From Halomonas stenophila (GTDB taxonomy: Bacteria; Pseudomonadota; Gammaproteobacteria; Pseudomonadales; Halomonadaceae): DNA of 64,000 nt. Numbering within the stretch: position 1 is the stretch's first letter; each line of letters begins with the position of its first letter. The notes beneath the pieces were generated by a model. The model did no database searches and had not been told where the DNA came from. It saw only the letters and a list, made by a program, of their open reading frames with translations. Positions 56,572 to 64,000 of the stretch are shown in pieces. A program made the position numbers and the translations under genes. The stretch is from contig NZ_JACHXR010000016.1 of NCBI RefSeq assembly GCF_014192275.1, forward strand, positions 1 to 64,000. Reading direction: 5' to 3'.

Positions 56572-58542
56572 ATGGCAAGCCTGGAACGATCGAGCCCGGG
56601 CCCGACCGGTACGCTGGCAGGCCGGGCAGTGGAGCTCGGGCAACTGGCGACCCTGCTGGACGAGACGGGGCCGACGGTGATGTGGGTCCATGGGGTCGCG
56701 GGTATCGGTAAGAGCGCCCTTCTGAGCCATTTCGTTCATGACGCCGAACGCGCCGGCGCCCGCTGCCTGTTCCTGGACGGCTGGGAGGTCGAGCCGACGC
56801 CCGAAGGCTTCCTGGCGGCCTTGGGTGAGGCGGCGCAGATCCGCCTCGACGCGCCGCAGCAGCTGGCCGAGCTGATGGAGGGACGGGCGCATCCGCCGCT
56901 GGTCATCGCCGTGGACGCCGTCGAGGCGCTGCGCCTGCTGGATACGTGGCTGCGCTCTTCCCTGGTGCCGCAGTTGCCCGATGGCGTACGCCTACTGCTC
57001 AGCGGGCGTCATCGGCCGGCCACGGGCTGGCTCGGCGGGCCGTCGGGGCGCGAGCTACGCGTGCTGCCGCTGGGTCCCCTGGGCATGCCCGAGGCGGTGC
57101 GGTTGCTGGAAAGCCGGGGCTTTCCCGGTACCCAGGCGACGGCCCTGGCCAGGCGGCTGCACGGTACCCCCCTGGCGATCCAACTGGCCGCCGCCACCCT
57201 GCCCGCACGCCCCGACTTCCGGCTGCCCGACGCATCCTTGCAGCACATCATGGACGAACTCTCCGACCTCTACCTGGCGGACATCACGGATCCGCTCCAG
57301 CGGCGTCTGCTGGAGGGGGCCAGCGTGGTGCGCCGCGTCACCGAACCGCTGTTGCAGGCCATGTTTCCGGAGGCCTCGCCCGCCGACGCCTATACCCGCC
57401 TGCGGACGCTCGACCTCGTCGAGGCCCTGCCGGACGGGCTGGGCCTGCATGAGGTGGTGCGCGAGGCGCTGGAGCGGCGTCTCCTCGCCCGCGACCCGCA
57501 GCGTCACGGCCGTTATCGGCGCTGCGCCTGGCAGGCCCTGGTGGCACAGACCACCGGATCGGGGCGCAGTGAGCTGTGGCGCTACACCGCCGATCTCCTC
57601 TATCTGGTCGAGAACCCCGTCGTGCGTGAGGCCTTCTTTCCTTCCAGTCGCCCCGAGCTGGTGGCGGAACCGGCACACCCGGATGATGCGACCGCCCTGC
57701 GGGACATCCTCCACCGCCATGAAGGCCCGGAGGGAGCGCGCGCCCTGTGGCGCTGGTGGCAGGCGATGCCCGAGGCCTTCTTCGTGGTGCGCGATGCCGA
57801 CGGACAATGCCAGGGCTTCTGTTGCCGTTTCGATCCGCAGCAGGCGCCACCAGACTGCCTGGCCGAGGATCCGGTCACCGCGGCCTGGTGCCAGGCGCTG
57901 AAGGCCTCGCCCCTGCCCGAGGGGCAGCGGGCACTGTTCGTTCGCCGCTGGCTGGGACACGACGACGGCGAACGCCCGGGCGAGGTCCAGGCCGCCTGCT
58001 GGCTGGCCCTCAAGCGCGATTACATGGAGATGCGCCCGGCGCTGCGTCGCGTCTACCTGGTGCTTGCCGATCTTGCCCCCTATGCGGCGGTCGCCGAGAG
58101 GCTGGGGTTCCAGCCACTGCCACACCACGGCGTGACCCTGGAGGGTCGCGAGCACTCCACGGCGGTACTCGATTTCGGCCCCCGCTCGGTGGATGGCTGG
58201 CTGGCTCGGCTGGCCGCCGCGGAACTGGGGCTACAAGGTGACGCCGTGTGGCTGGATCGACAGGCGCATGAACTGATCCACCATGACCGACGCCTTGCCC
58301 TGACGCCGCTGGAATTCGGGGTACTCGCCTGCCTGACGGACCACGAGGGCGAGGCAGTATCCCGCGAGCGGCTGCTGAAGGAGGTATGGGGTAGCGACTA
58401 CACGGGCTGGAGCAACAAGGTGGATGCCGTGGTGGTGGGGCTGCGGCGCAAGCTGGGGGAGGAGGCGGGCTGCCTCGAGACGGTGACCGGGGTCGGCTAT
58501 CGCTATCGCCGCGCCGGTAATGGCCAGGCCGAGCGGGCATGA
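56572..58542 (+). CDS. STAND-type ATPase fused to an OmpR-type DNA-binding domain
   Basis: A 656-residue protein: MWVHGVAGIGKSALLSHFV (P-loop, residues 41-59), a Walker B-like strand PPLVIAVDAVEAL, and helical NB-ARC-like segments to about 280. A middle region (about 390-540) has features of an acetyltransferase fold. The C-terminal 90 residues are a Trans_reg_C winged helix (LTPLEFGVLACLTDHEGEAV, then LLKEVWGSDYTGWSNKVDAV and TVTGVGYRYR). It probably switches gene expression on NTP-dependent activation. Neither signal nor targets are known; the DUF2182/DUF1326 pair is divergent and a candidate target. Confidence 0.82.
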   Translation: MASLERSSPGPTGTLAGRAVELGQLATLLDETGPTVMWVHGVAGIGKSALLSHFVHDAERAGARCLFLDGWEVEPTPEGFLAALGEAAQIRLDAPQQLAELMEGRAHPPLVIAVDAVEALRLLDTWLRSSLVPQLPDGVRLLLSGRHRPATGWLGGPSGRELRVLPLGPLGMPEAVRLLESRGFPGTQATALARRLHGTPLAIQLAAATLPARPDFRLPDASLQHIMDELSDLYLADITDPLQRRLLEGASVVRRVTEPLLQAMFPEASPADAYTRLRTLDLVEALPDGLGLHEVVREALERRLLARDPQRHGRYRRCAWQALVAQTTGSGRSELWRYTADLLYLVENPVVREAFFPSSRPELVAEPAHPDDATALRDILHRHEGPEGARALWRWWQAMPEAFFVVRDADGQCQGFCCRFDPQQAPPDCLAEDPVTAAWCQALKASPLPEGQRALFVRRWLGHDDGERPGEVQAACWLALKRDYMEMRPALRRVYLVLADLAPYAAVAERLGFQPLPHHGVTLEGREHSTAVLDFGPRSVDGWLARLAAAELGLQGDAVWLDRQAHELIHHDRRLALTPLEFGVLACLTDHEGEAVSRERLLKEVWGSDYTGWSNKVDAVVVGLRRKLGEEAGCLETVTGVGYRYRRAGNGQAERA

Positions 58543-58669
58543 GCCTGGCGCCCGAGAGGCGTCGGGAACCTCCCGCGCCGCGGGGCGCGATGGCGGCATC
58601 CTGCAAGGGTCGCGGCTATGCTGAGGCTATCGACGACCGGCGGGCCGTCGACCACACAGGAGGTGCGCC

Positions 58670-59779
58670 ATGCAATTCCACCGGACGGCGTCGCTGCGCG
58701 CCATGCCCCCTTCACGCCCCAGGCTTTGCTCTGCCCTGCTCCTGCTGGTCGCCCTGGCGGGCCCCCCCGCATTCGCCCAGGACGACGTCTCGACCACCGT
58801 CATCGCCACCGCGAGCCCCGCCGGGGTCTACCACGCCACGGGGCGTACCCTGTGCCGACTGCTCGATGCCCCCTGCGAGGCGCGTACCAGCGATGGCTCC
58901 GCCGCCAACCTCAAGGCGGTGCGCGCCGGCGAGGTGACCGTCGCCCTGGCCCAGTCGGACCTCCAGCACTACGCCGTCACCGGCACCCAGGGCTTCGCGG
59001 ACGCGGGACCGGACCCCAGCCTGCGGGCCGTGATGTCGCTGCACGGCGAACCCTTCACCCTGGTGGTGCGCCGCGACAGCGGCATCGACGGTTTCGGGGA
59101 CCTCGCCGGCCACGCGGTGAACGTCGGCAATCCCGGCTCCGGCCAGCGCGGCACCATGATGACGCTGCTCGAGGCCTGGGGCTGGACCCTCGACGACTTC
59201 CGGCCCGCCTTCGAGCTGCCCGCCGACCAGCAGTCGCTGGAACTCTGCCACGGCAACATCGACGCCATGGTCTACACCGTGGGCCACCCCAACCCCTCCA
59301 TCGAGCAGGCCGTGCGGCTGTGCGATGCGCGCCTGGTCGACGTGACCGGCCCGGCAGTCGATCGCCTGGTGGCCGAGACCCCCTACCTCGCCCGCGCCAC
59401 CATTCCCGCCGGGCTCTACGGCGACGACCAGCCGGCGGTCGAGACCTTCGGGGTCCGCGCCACCCTGGTGGCCTCGGCGGACACCGACCCCCAGGCCGTC
59501 CATGCCCTCGTCGCCGCGGTCTTCGACGACCTCGAGGCCTTCAAGTCCCGCCATCCCGCCTACTCCGACCTGACGCCGGAACGCATGATCGCCGAGGGCC
59601 TCTCCGCCCCGCTGCACGAGGGCGCGAAGCGCTACTACCGGGAGCAGGGATGGCTCGCGGACGCGCCCGAGGCCGACCCGGCGGGCGAGACCGGGGAAGC
59701 CGACGGGCCGGATACGCCGCCCGTCGAATCCGAGGAGCCGAGTGAGCCGAGTGAGCCGCCCACCGAGCCCGACAGCTGA
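58670..59779 (+). CDS. TAXI-family TRAP solute receptor
   Basis: A 369-residue exported protein; the signal peptide ends near AFAQDDVSTT (about residue 37). The body has TASPAGVYHATGRTLCRLL, VALAQSDLQHYAVTG and GNPGSGQRGTMMTLLEAWG, which are TAXI-type receptor blocks. The C-terminus is acidic and Pro/Glu-rich (EEPSEPSEPPTEPDS), a low-complexity tail with repeated SEP units. No fused DctQM gene adjoins; the next operon has its own receptor. It may work with a distant permease. GGAGG precedes the ATG. Confidence 0.87.
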   Translation: MQFHRTASLRAMPPSRPRLCSALLLLVALAGPPAFAQDDVSTTVIATASPAGVYHATGRTLCRLLDAPCEARTSDGSAANLKAVRAGEVTVALAQSDLQHYAVTGTQGFADAGPDPSLRAVMSLHGEPFTLVVRRDSGIDGFGDLAGHAVNVGNPGSGQRGTMMTLLEAWGWTLDDFRPAFELPADQQSLELCHGNIDAMVYTVGHPNPSIEQAVRLCDARLVDVTGPAVDRLVAETPYLARATIPAGLYGDDQPAVETFGVRATLVASADTDPQAVHALVAAVFDDLEAFKSRHPAYSDLTPERMIAEGLSAPLHEGAKRYYREQGWLADAPEADPAGETGEADGPDTPPVESEEPSEPSEPPTEPDS

Positions 59780-59801
59780 GCCCGACAGCTGAGGTCACCG
59801 A

Positions 59802-59833
59802 CGACAACGGCACCCTACGGGGTGCCGTTGTCG
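59802..59833 (+). terminator. Strong terminator after the TAXI gene
   Basis: CGACAACGGCACC (59802-59814) pairs perfectly with GGTGCCGTTGTCG (59821-59833) with a 6-base loop. It stands 23 bases after the TAXI stop. No long T-run follows, but the 13-bp stem is by far the strongest in this region. Confidence 0.75.
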
Positions 59834-59917
59834 TGCGGGGTGGAACGTCTCCTGCCGAGGGGAGGCGCCACCTTTGTCTAACCCTGACCGCTTGACGCTA
59901 GTATATCTTTTGCCTAT

Positions 59918-59931
59918 TGATGTATACATCA
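59918..59931 (+). promoter_or_regulatory. Palindromic operator candidate upstream of the TRAP/malonate operon
   Basis: TGATGTATACATCA is a perfect 14-base palindrome, with TTGACG (possible -35 box) 20 bases before it and the receptor ATG 50 bases after it. FCD-type GntR regulators use such TGTATACA cores, and malonate regulators of the MatR type recognise a TTGTATACAA-like motif as I recall it. No regulator gene is visible next to it. Confidence 0.6.
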
Positions 59932-59980
59932 GCCAGGCTGATAGACACTTCTTCACAAGAACAACCGAAATGGAGATGCC

Positions 59981-60982
59981 ATGAAACGCTCATATACCCC
60001 CCTCGTCGCCGGCGTGGCCCTCGCCGCCATCACCGCCAGCACTGTCGCCTCCGCCCAGACCGTGCTGCGTGCCTCCCACCAGTTCCCCGGGGGGCAGGGC
60101 GACGTGCGCGACGAGATGGTTCAGCTGATGGCCGAGAAGATCGCCGAGGCCGACGTCGGCCTGGAGATCGAGGTCTATCCTGGCCAGTCGCTGTTCAAGG
60201 CGCGTGAACAGTGGGCCGCCCTGTCCCGCGGCCGCCTCGACATCACCTCGTTGCCCCTGGATTATGCCAGCGGACGCCATCCGGAATTCTCCGCCACCCT
60301 GATGCCCGGCCTGGTGCGCAACCATGAGCATGCCAAGCGCCTCAACGACTCCGAGTACATGGACATGATCAAGGAGGTCATTCGCGAGGGCGGCGCCCGG
60401 GTGCTGGCCGATGCCTGGCTGTCCGGCGGCTTCGCCTCCAGCGAGCGTTGCATCACCTCGCCGGAGACCGTCGACGGCCAGAACTTCCGCGCCGCCGGCC
60501 CGGCCTTCGAGGAGATGCTGGAGGGCGCCGGCGCCTCGATCGCCTCCATGCCCTCCTCCGAGATCTACACCGCCATGCAGACCGGGGTGCTGGATGCCGC
60601 CAATACCTCGTCGATGTCCTTTGTCTCCTATCGCCTCTACGAGCAGGTGGAGTGCCTCACCGAGCCGGGCGAACACGCCCTGTGGTTCATGTACGAGCCG
60701 ATCCTGGTCTCCGAGCAGACCTGGCAGAAGCTCAACGAGGAGCAGCAGCAGGCGCTGGCCGAGGCCGGCGAGGCGGCCGAGGCGTTCTTCGCCGAGGAGG
60801 CCGCGGCCCTGGACCAGCAGATGGTCGAGGTGTTCAAGGAGAACGGCGTCGAGGTCGTCAGCATGAGCGAGGAGGACTACAACGCCTGGCTCGAGATCGC
60901 CAAGGAGACCTCCTACAAGAACTTCGCCGAGAACGTGGAGAACGGCCAGGCGATCATCGACGCCGCCCTCGCGGTCGAGTGA
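59981..60982 (+). CDS. TRAP transporter solute receptor (DctP), malonate-type operon
   Basis: A 333-residue secreted receptor: signal peptide to about residue 26 (TASTVASAQTVLRASHQFPG). The body has GLEIEVYPGQSLFKAREQWA, GQNFRAAGPAFEEMLEGAGA with its substrate Arg (FRAAG), and SEIYTAMQTGVLDAANTSSM. The next three genes are dctQ, dctM and malonyl-CoA decarboxylase, so malonate or a close dicarboxylate is the likely ligand. That is inferred from the neighbourhood. Confidence 0.9.
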   Translation: MKRSYTPLVAGVALAAITASTVASAQTVLRASHQFPGGQGDVRDEMVQLMAEKIAEADVGLEIEVYPGQSLFKAREQWAALSRGRLDITSLPLDYASGRHPEFSATLMPGLVRNHEHAKRLNDSEYMDMIKEVIREGGARVLADAWLSGGFASSERCITSPETVDGQNFRAAGPAFEEMLEGAGASIASMPSSEIYTAMQTGVLDAANTSSMSFVSYRLYEQVECLTEPGEHALWFMYEPILVSEQTWQKLNEEQQQALAEAGEAAEAFFAEEAAALDQQMVEVFKENGVEVVSMSEEDYNAWLEIAKETSYKNFAENVENGQAIIDAALAVE

Positions 60983-61011
60983 CCCAACGCCGACGACACC
61001 CTGCTTCCACC

Positions 61012-61034
61012 GGGCCGCCCCTCGAGGGCGGCCC
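61012..61034 (+). promoter_or_regulatory. Intercistronic hairpin between dctP and dctQ
   Basis: GGGCCGCCC and GGGCGGCCC form a perfect 9-bp stem with a CTCGA loop in the 74-bp gap after the receptor stop codon. As in the first TRAP operon of the window (814-872), it could keep receptor mRNA more abundant than permease mRNA. Confidence 0.55.
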
Positions 61035-61056
61035 TCAGCCAGTCTCGGAGCGCCCC

Positions 61057-61581
61057 ATGTCTCACTCCTCCTCTTCTTCCGCGGCCAGCGTCCGCGGTGG
61101 ACCGGTAGGCGGCTACATCCGCCTGATGGACCAGCTGTCACGCTATGCCGCCTACCTCGCCTCCGTCATGTTCGTGGCCGGCGTGGCATCGATCTGCCAC
61201 ATGGTCTTCGTGCGCTATGTGCTCGGCATGAGCACCAGTTGGCAGACCGAATTCACCATCTTCGCGGTGACAGGCGCCATGCTGATGGGCAGCGGCTACG
61301 TGCTGATGACCGGCGGCCACGTGGCCATCACGCTGCTGCCCGACGCCCTGGGCGGCGCTTCTCGCAAGGTAATGCAGCTGATCGCGGGGCTGTTCGGGCT
61401 GGCCTTCTGCGCCGCCCTCGCCTACAGCAGCTGGCTCTACGTCGCCGAGGCCTGGCACGGCCAGTGGACCACCGGCACGGTGTGGAACCCGCCGCTGTGG
61501 CCGGCGCTGCTGCCGGTCGCGGTGGGTGCCAGCCTGCTGACGCTGCAGTACGTCGCCGAAATCCTGCGCGGGGAGGCCTGA
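61057..61581 (+). CDS. TRAP transporter small permease (DctQ)
   Basis: A 174-residue protein with four helices; HMVFVRYVLGMSTSWQTEFT (residues about 48-67) and GTVWNPPLWPALLPVAVGAS are the DctQ features. The N-terminal 20 residues are Ser-rich. The start ATG has GGAG six bases upstream. dctM follows after one base. It forms the membrane part together with DctM. Confidence 0.92.
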   Translation: MSHSSSSSAASVRGGPVGGYIRLMDQLSRYAAYLASVMFVAGVASICHMVFVRYVLGMSTSWQTEFTIFAVTGAMLMGSGYVLMTGGHVAITLLPDALGGASRKVMQLIAGLFGLAFCAALAYSSWLYVAEAWHGQWTTGTVWNPPLWPALLPVAVGASLLTLQYVAEILRGEA

Positions 61582-61582
61582 C

Positions 61583-62917
61583 ATGGATCCCGTCACGCTT
61601 GGCATCATCGTCGCCGTCGCTCTCATCGTGCTGATGGCCATCGGCACCCCCATCGCCTTCGCCCTGGGTGGGGTCTCGCTGCTCGCACTGCTTTATGATC
61701 GCGGCCTGCCGGAACTCACCTACTTCGGCGAGACCTTCTTTGACCGCATCGCCGAGTTCGGCTTCGTGGCCATCCCCATGTTCATCCTGATGGGCGCCGC
61801 CGTGGCCTCCTCGCCCACCGGCCGCGACCTCTATCGCTCCCTGGACATGTGGATGGGCCGCCTGCCCGCGGGCCTGGCGGTTTCCAATATCGGCGCCTGC
61901 ACGATCTTCTCTGCGCTCTCCGGCTCGTCGCCCGCCACCTGCGCCGCGATCGGCAAGATGGGGATTCCCGAGATGCGCGTCCGCGGGTATCCGGACGGCG
62001 TCGCCGCCGGCTGCATCGCCGCCGGCGGCACCCTGGGCATCCTCATCCCGCCGTCGGTGACCATGATCATCTACGGCATCGCCACCGAAACCTCGATCGG
62101 TCGCCTGTTCATCGCCGGGGTGGTACCGGGCTTCATGCTCGCCGGCCTGTTCATGATCTGGACGATCATCGCCTGCAAGCTGGCCGGCGGCTACGCCAGC
62201 TCGCTGGTCCAGGGCGCCGATAAGCTGAAGGAGACTGTCAAGGCCAACGTGGATTCCAACCTCAAGGCCGTGGTGCGGGTGCTGCCCTTCCTGGCCGTGG
62301 TGGCGGGCATCCTCTTCGCGCTCTACGGCGGGGTGGCCACGCCCTCCGAGGCCGCCGGCGTCGGTGCCTTCTTCTGCCTGGCCCTGGCGATCATCATCTA
62401 CCGCATGTGGAAGGTGGAGCCGATCAAGCTGATCATGCGCGACTCGCTGCGCGAGAGCGTGATGATCATGCTGGTCATCGCCTGTGCCGAGGTGTTCGCC
62501 TATGCGCTGTCCTCGCTGTTCATCACCCAGACCGTGGCCGGCGCCATCGCCGACCTGGAGGTCAACCGCTGGGTGCTGATGGGCATCATCAACGTCTTTT
62601 TGCTGGTAGCCGGTTTCTTCCTCCCCCCCGTGGCGGTGATCGTGATGACCGCGCCGATCCTGATGCCGATCATCCTGGCCGCCAACTTCGACCCCTACTG
62701 GTTCGCCGTGGTACTGACCATCAACCTGGAGATCGGCCTGATCACCCCGCCGGTGGGCCTCAACCTGTTCATCATCAAGGGCATCGCGCCGGACATCTCG
62801 CTGCGCAACATCCTGATGGGCAGCCTGCCCTATGCGCTGTGCATGGTACTGGGGATCATCCTGCTGTGTTTCTTCCCGGGCATCGCCCTGTGGCTGCCCG
62901 ATCTGCTCATGGGCTAA
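61583..62917 (+). CDS. TRAP transporter large permease (DctM)
   Basis: A 444-residue protein with about 12 hydrophobic helices. MAIGTPIAFALGGVSLLALL, MFILMGAAVASSPTGRDLYR, NIGACTIFSALSGSSPATCA and GCIAAGGTLGILIPPSVTMI are diagnostic DctM segments, the last two lining the transport core. The start ATG at 61583 is one base after the DctQ stop and has GGAGG upstream. Length and helix count are complete. It should carry the same acid as the receptor at 59981, using the sodium gradient. Confidence 0.95.
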   Translation: MDPVTLGIIVAVALIVLMAIGTPIAFALGGVSLLALLYDRGLPELTYFGETFFDRIAEFGFVAIPMFILMGAAVASSPTGRDLYRSLDMWMGRLPAGLAVSNIGACTIFSALSGSSPATCAAIGKMGIPEMRVRGYPDGVAAGCIAAGGTLGILIPPSVTMIIYGIATETSIGRLFIAGVVPGFMLAGLFMIWTIIACKLAGGYASSLVQGADKLKETVKANVDSNLKAVVRVLPFLAVVAGILFALYGGVATPSEAAGVGAFFCLALAIIIYRMWKVEPIKLIMRDSLRESVMIMLVIACAEVFAYALSSLFITQTVAGAIADLEVNRWVLMGIINVFLLVAGFFLPPVAVIVMTAPILMPIILAANFDPYWFAVVLTINLEIGLITPPVGLNLFIIKGIAPDISLRNILMGSLPYALCMVLGIILLCFFPGIALWLPDLLMG

Positions 62918-62930
62918 AGGAGTCGATACC

Positions 62931-64000
62931 GTGAACATGACCTTCCTGCAGGAACTGTTCAACAACATCACCCAGCGTGACGCCCTGCGACGGCGTCGCC
63001 AGGACGATGACGCCTCCCTCGACCATGGCGATCTGGTGGCCGCCTGCCGGGCCCTGCTGGAGAGCGACGGCGAGGCATCGAGCATCGCCCTGGCCAGCCG
63101 TGCCCTGGCCATGTACGAGCGTCTCGGTGACAAGCAGCGCCGGCGCTTCTTCGCACGCCTCGCCGAGGAGTTCGCCGCCGAGCCCTCGGCCATCGACGAG
63201 GCTTACGCGGCCTACCGCGACGTGCGCGACAACGCCACCCTGGAGGCCCTGTTCGAGGCCTGCGAGCCCAGGCGCCAGGAACTGTTCCGACGGCTCAACC
63301 TGCCCAGCGATGGCACCTACTCGCTGGTGCGCATGCGCGAGGACCTGCTCGGCCTGCTGCGCGAGCAGCCGGAGCTGGCGGCCATCGACGCCGACTTCGC
63401 CCACCTGTTCGGCTCCTGGTTCAACCGGGGCTTCCTGATGCTCAAGCGCATCGACTGGAACACCCCGGCCTCGATCCTCGAGAAGATCATCCGCTACGAG
63501 GCGGTGCACGAGATCCGCGACTGGGAGGATCTGCGTCGACGGCTGGACGCCCGCGACCGGCGCTGCTTCGCCTTCTTCCATCCGGCCATCGGCGACGAAC
63601 CGCTGATCTTCGTCGAGGTCGCCCTGTGCAAGGGGCTGCCGAACCGGATCCAGCCGATCCTGGCGGGAGAGGAAAGCGGGGTCGACGAGCCCGAGGAGGC
63701 CGATACCGCCGCCTTCTTCGGCATCAGCAACTGCCAGACCGGGCTGCGCGGCATCTCCTTCGGCAACTTCCTGATCAAGCAGGTGGTGCAGGAACTCCAG
63801 CAGGAACTGCCACAGCTCAAGCGCTTCGTCACCCTTTCACCGGTGCCGGGCTTCGCCCAGTGGCTGGCCGAACGGCGTGACGACGAGAGCCTGCCGGCCA
63901 CGGTGAAACAGGCCCTGGAAAGGATGCAACACGACGGCTGGCACGAGGACGCCGAGCGTGCCGAGGCGCTCAAGGCCGTCGTGCGCCCGCTGGCCGCCCG
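62931..64000 (+). CDS. Malonyl-CoA decarboxylase, 3' end beyond window
   Basis: From a GTG at 62931 (AAAGGAG 8 bases upstream) the frame stays open to the edge (356 codons). It encodes MTFLQELFNNITQRDALRRR, LVRMREDLLGLLREQPELAA, LFGSWFNRGFLMLKRIDWNT, EAVHEIRDWEDLRRRLDARD and FGNFLIKQVVQELQQELPQL followed by FVTLSPVPGFAQWL: the MCD helical N-domain and start of the catalytic domain. The enzyme turns malonyl-CoA into acetyl-CoA and CO2. It is 13 bases after dctM, linking uptake and catabolism. The CoA-activating gene (matB-type) probably follows outside the window. Confidence 0.93.
   Translation, partial: MNMTFLQELFNNITQRDALRRRRQDDDASLDHGDLVAACRALLESDGEASSIALASRALAMYERLGDKQRRRFFARLAEEFAAEPSAIDEAYAAYRDVRDNATLEALFEACEPRRQELFRRLNLPSDGTYSLVRMREDLLGLLREQPELAAIDADFAHLFGSWFNRGFLMLKRIDWNTPASILEKIIRYEAVHEIRDWEDLRRRLDARDRRCFAFFHPAIGDEPLIFVEVALCKGLPNRIQPILAGEESGVDEPEEADTAAFFGISNCQTGLRGISFGNFLIKQVVQELQQELPQLKRFVTLSPVPGFAQWLAERRDDESLPATVKQALERMQHDGWHEDAERAEALKAVVRPLAA

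Overview
The window is GC-rich, gene-dense chromosomal DNA of a gammaproteobacterium, most likely a halophile of the Halomonadaceae. That placement is inferred from the mix of tripartite TRAP transporters, short operons with AGGAGG-type ribosome binding sites, and the overall protein flavour; there is no rRNA or marker gene here to prove it. No tRNA or rRNA gene was seen.

Left chromosomal part (1-31.9 kb). A gntR-dctP-dctQ-dctM TRAP operon (minus strand, dctM running off the left edge) has a palindromic operator upstream. It is followed by a large HTH/ATPase/TPR regulator, an FAD amine-oxidase-like enzyme, a three-gene AidA/PixA-type cluster, a TetR regulator, and single housekeeping or accessory genes (PRPP synthetase homologue, PhnA-like protein, ketopantoate reductase, CapA-like protein, deaminase, histone-deacetylase-like enzyme, VIT-like membrane protein, FMN reductase, LysR, MAPEG, methyltransferase, M14 peptidase, retropepsin-like protease). 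Two head-to-head CocE/NonD hydrolase paralogues, an ATP-grasp ligase and an M48 protease follow.

Central island (about 32.5-47.7 kb). The sequence becomes visibly AT-richer and mosaic. Almost every gene is on the minus strand. Most are followed by an imperfect inverted repeat with the layout of an integron attC site; the best ones are at 35702-35761, 37425-37508, 40056-40112 and 32547-32612. I read it as a gene-cassette array without a visible integrase in the window (a CALIN). Cassette cargo includes a tautomerase, a HAD phosphatase, tiny proteins, a dimeric-barrel protein, a cupin broken by a frameshift, a BBE-type FAD oxidase, a CHAT/caspase-like protein, a dual-specificity phosphatase, an RloC-like AAA ATPase broken by a one-base frameshift, a DUF2971 protein, and a three-gene operon of adenosine deaminase, HAM1/ITPase homologue and SIR2 protein. 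That gene trio matches the Kongming (KomABC) antiphage system as I know it. An IS5-family element (38395-39304, CTAG duplication) and a 158-bp MITE-like element (GGTC duplication) have inserted into the array. Many cassettes also begin with copies of a dispersed head repeat that lies just after the attC and often ends in a TATACT box; this is the most unusual structural feature of the window.

Right chromosomal part (47.8-64 kb). A PRPP-synthetase homologue overlaps an AMP/thymidine phosphorylase-type gene. Next come a DddP-like M24 protein with a 2OG-Fe(II) oxygenase and a divergent LysR, a PEBP protein, a flavodoxin-like protein, a DUF2182/DUF1326 pair, an ATPase fused to an OmpR-type winged helix, and a TAXI receptor. 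The window ends with a dctPQM TRAP operon that runs into a malonyl-CoA decarboxylase gene, suggesting malonate uptake and breakdown under a palindromic operator.
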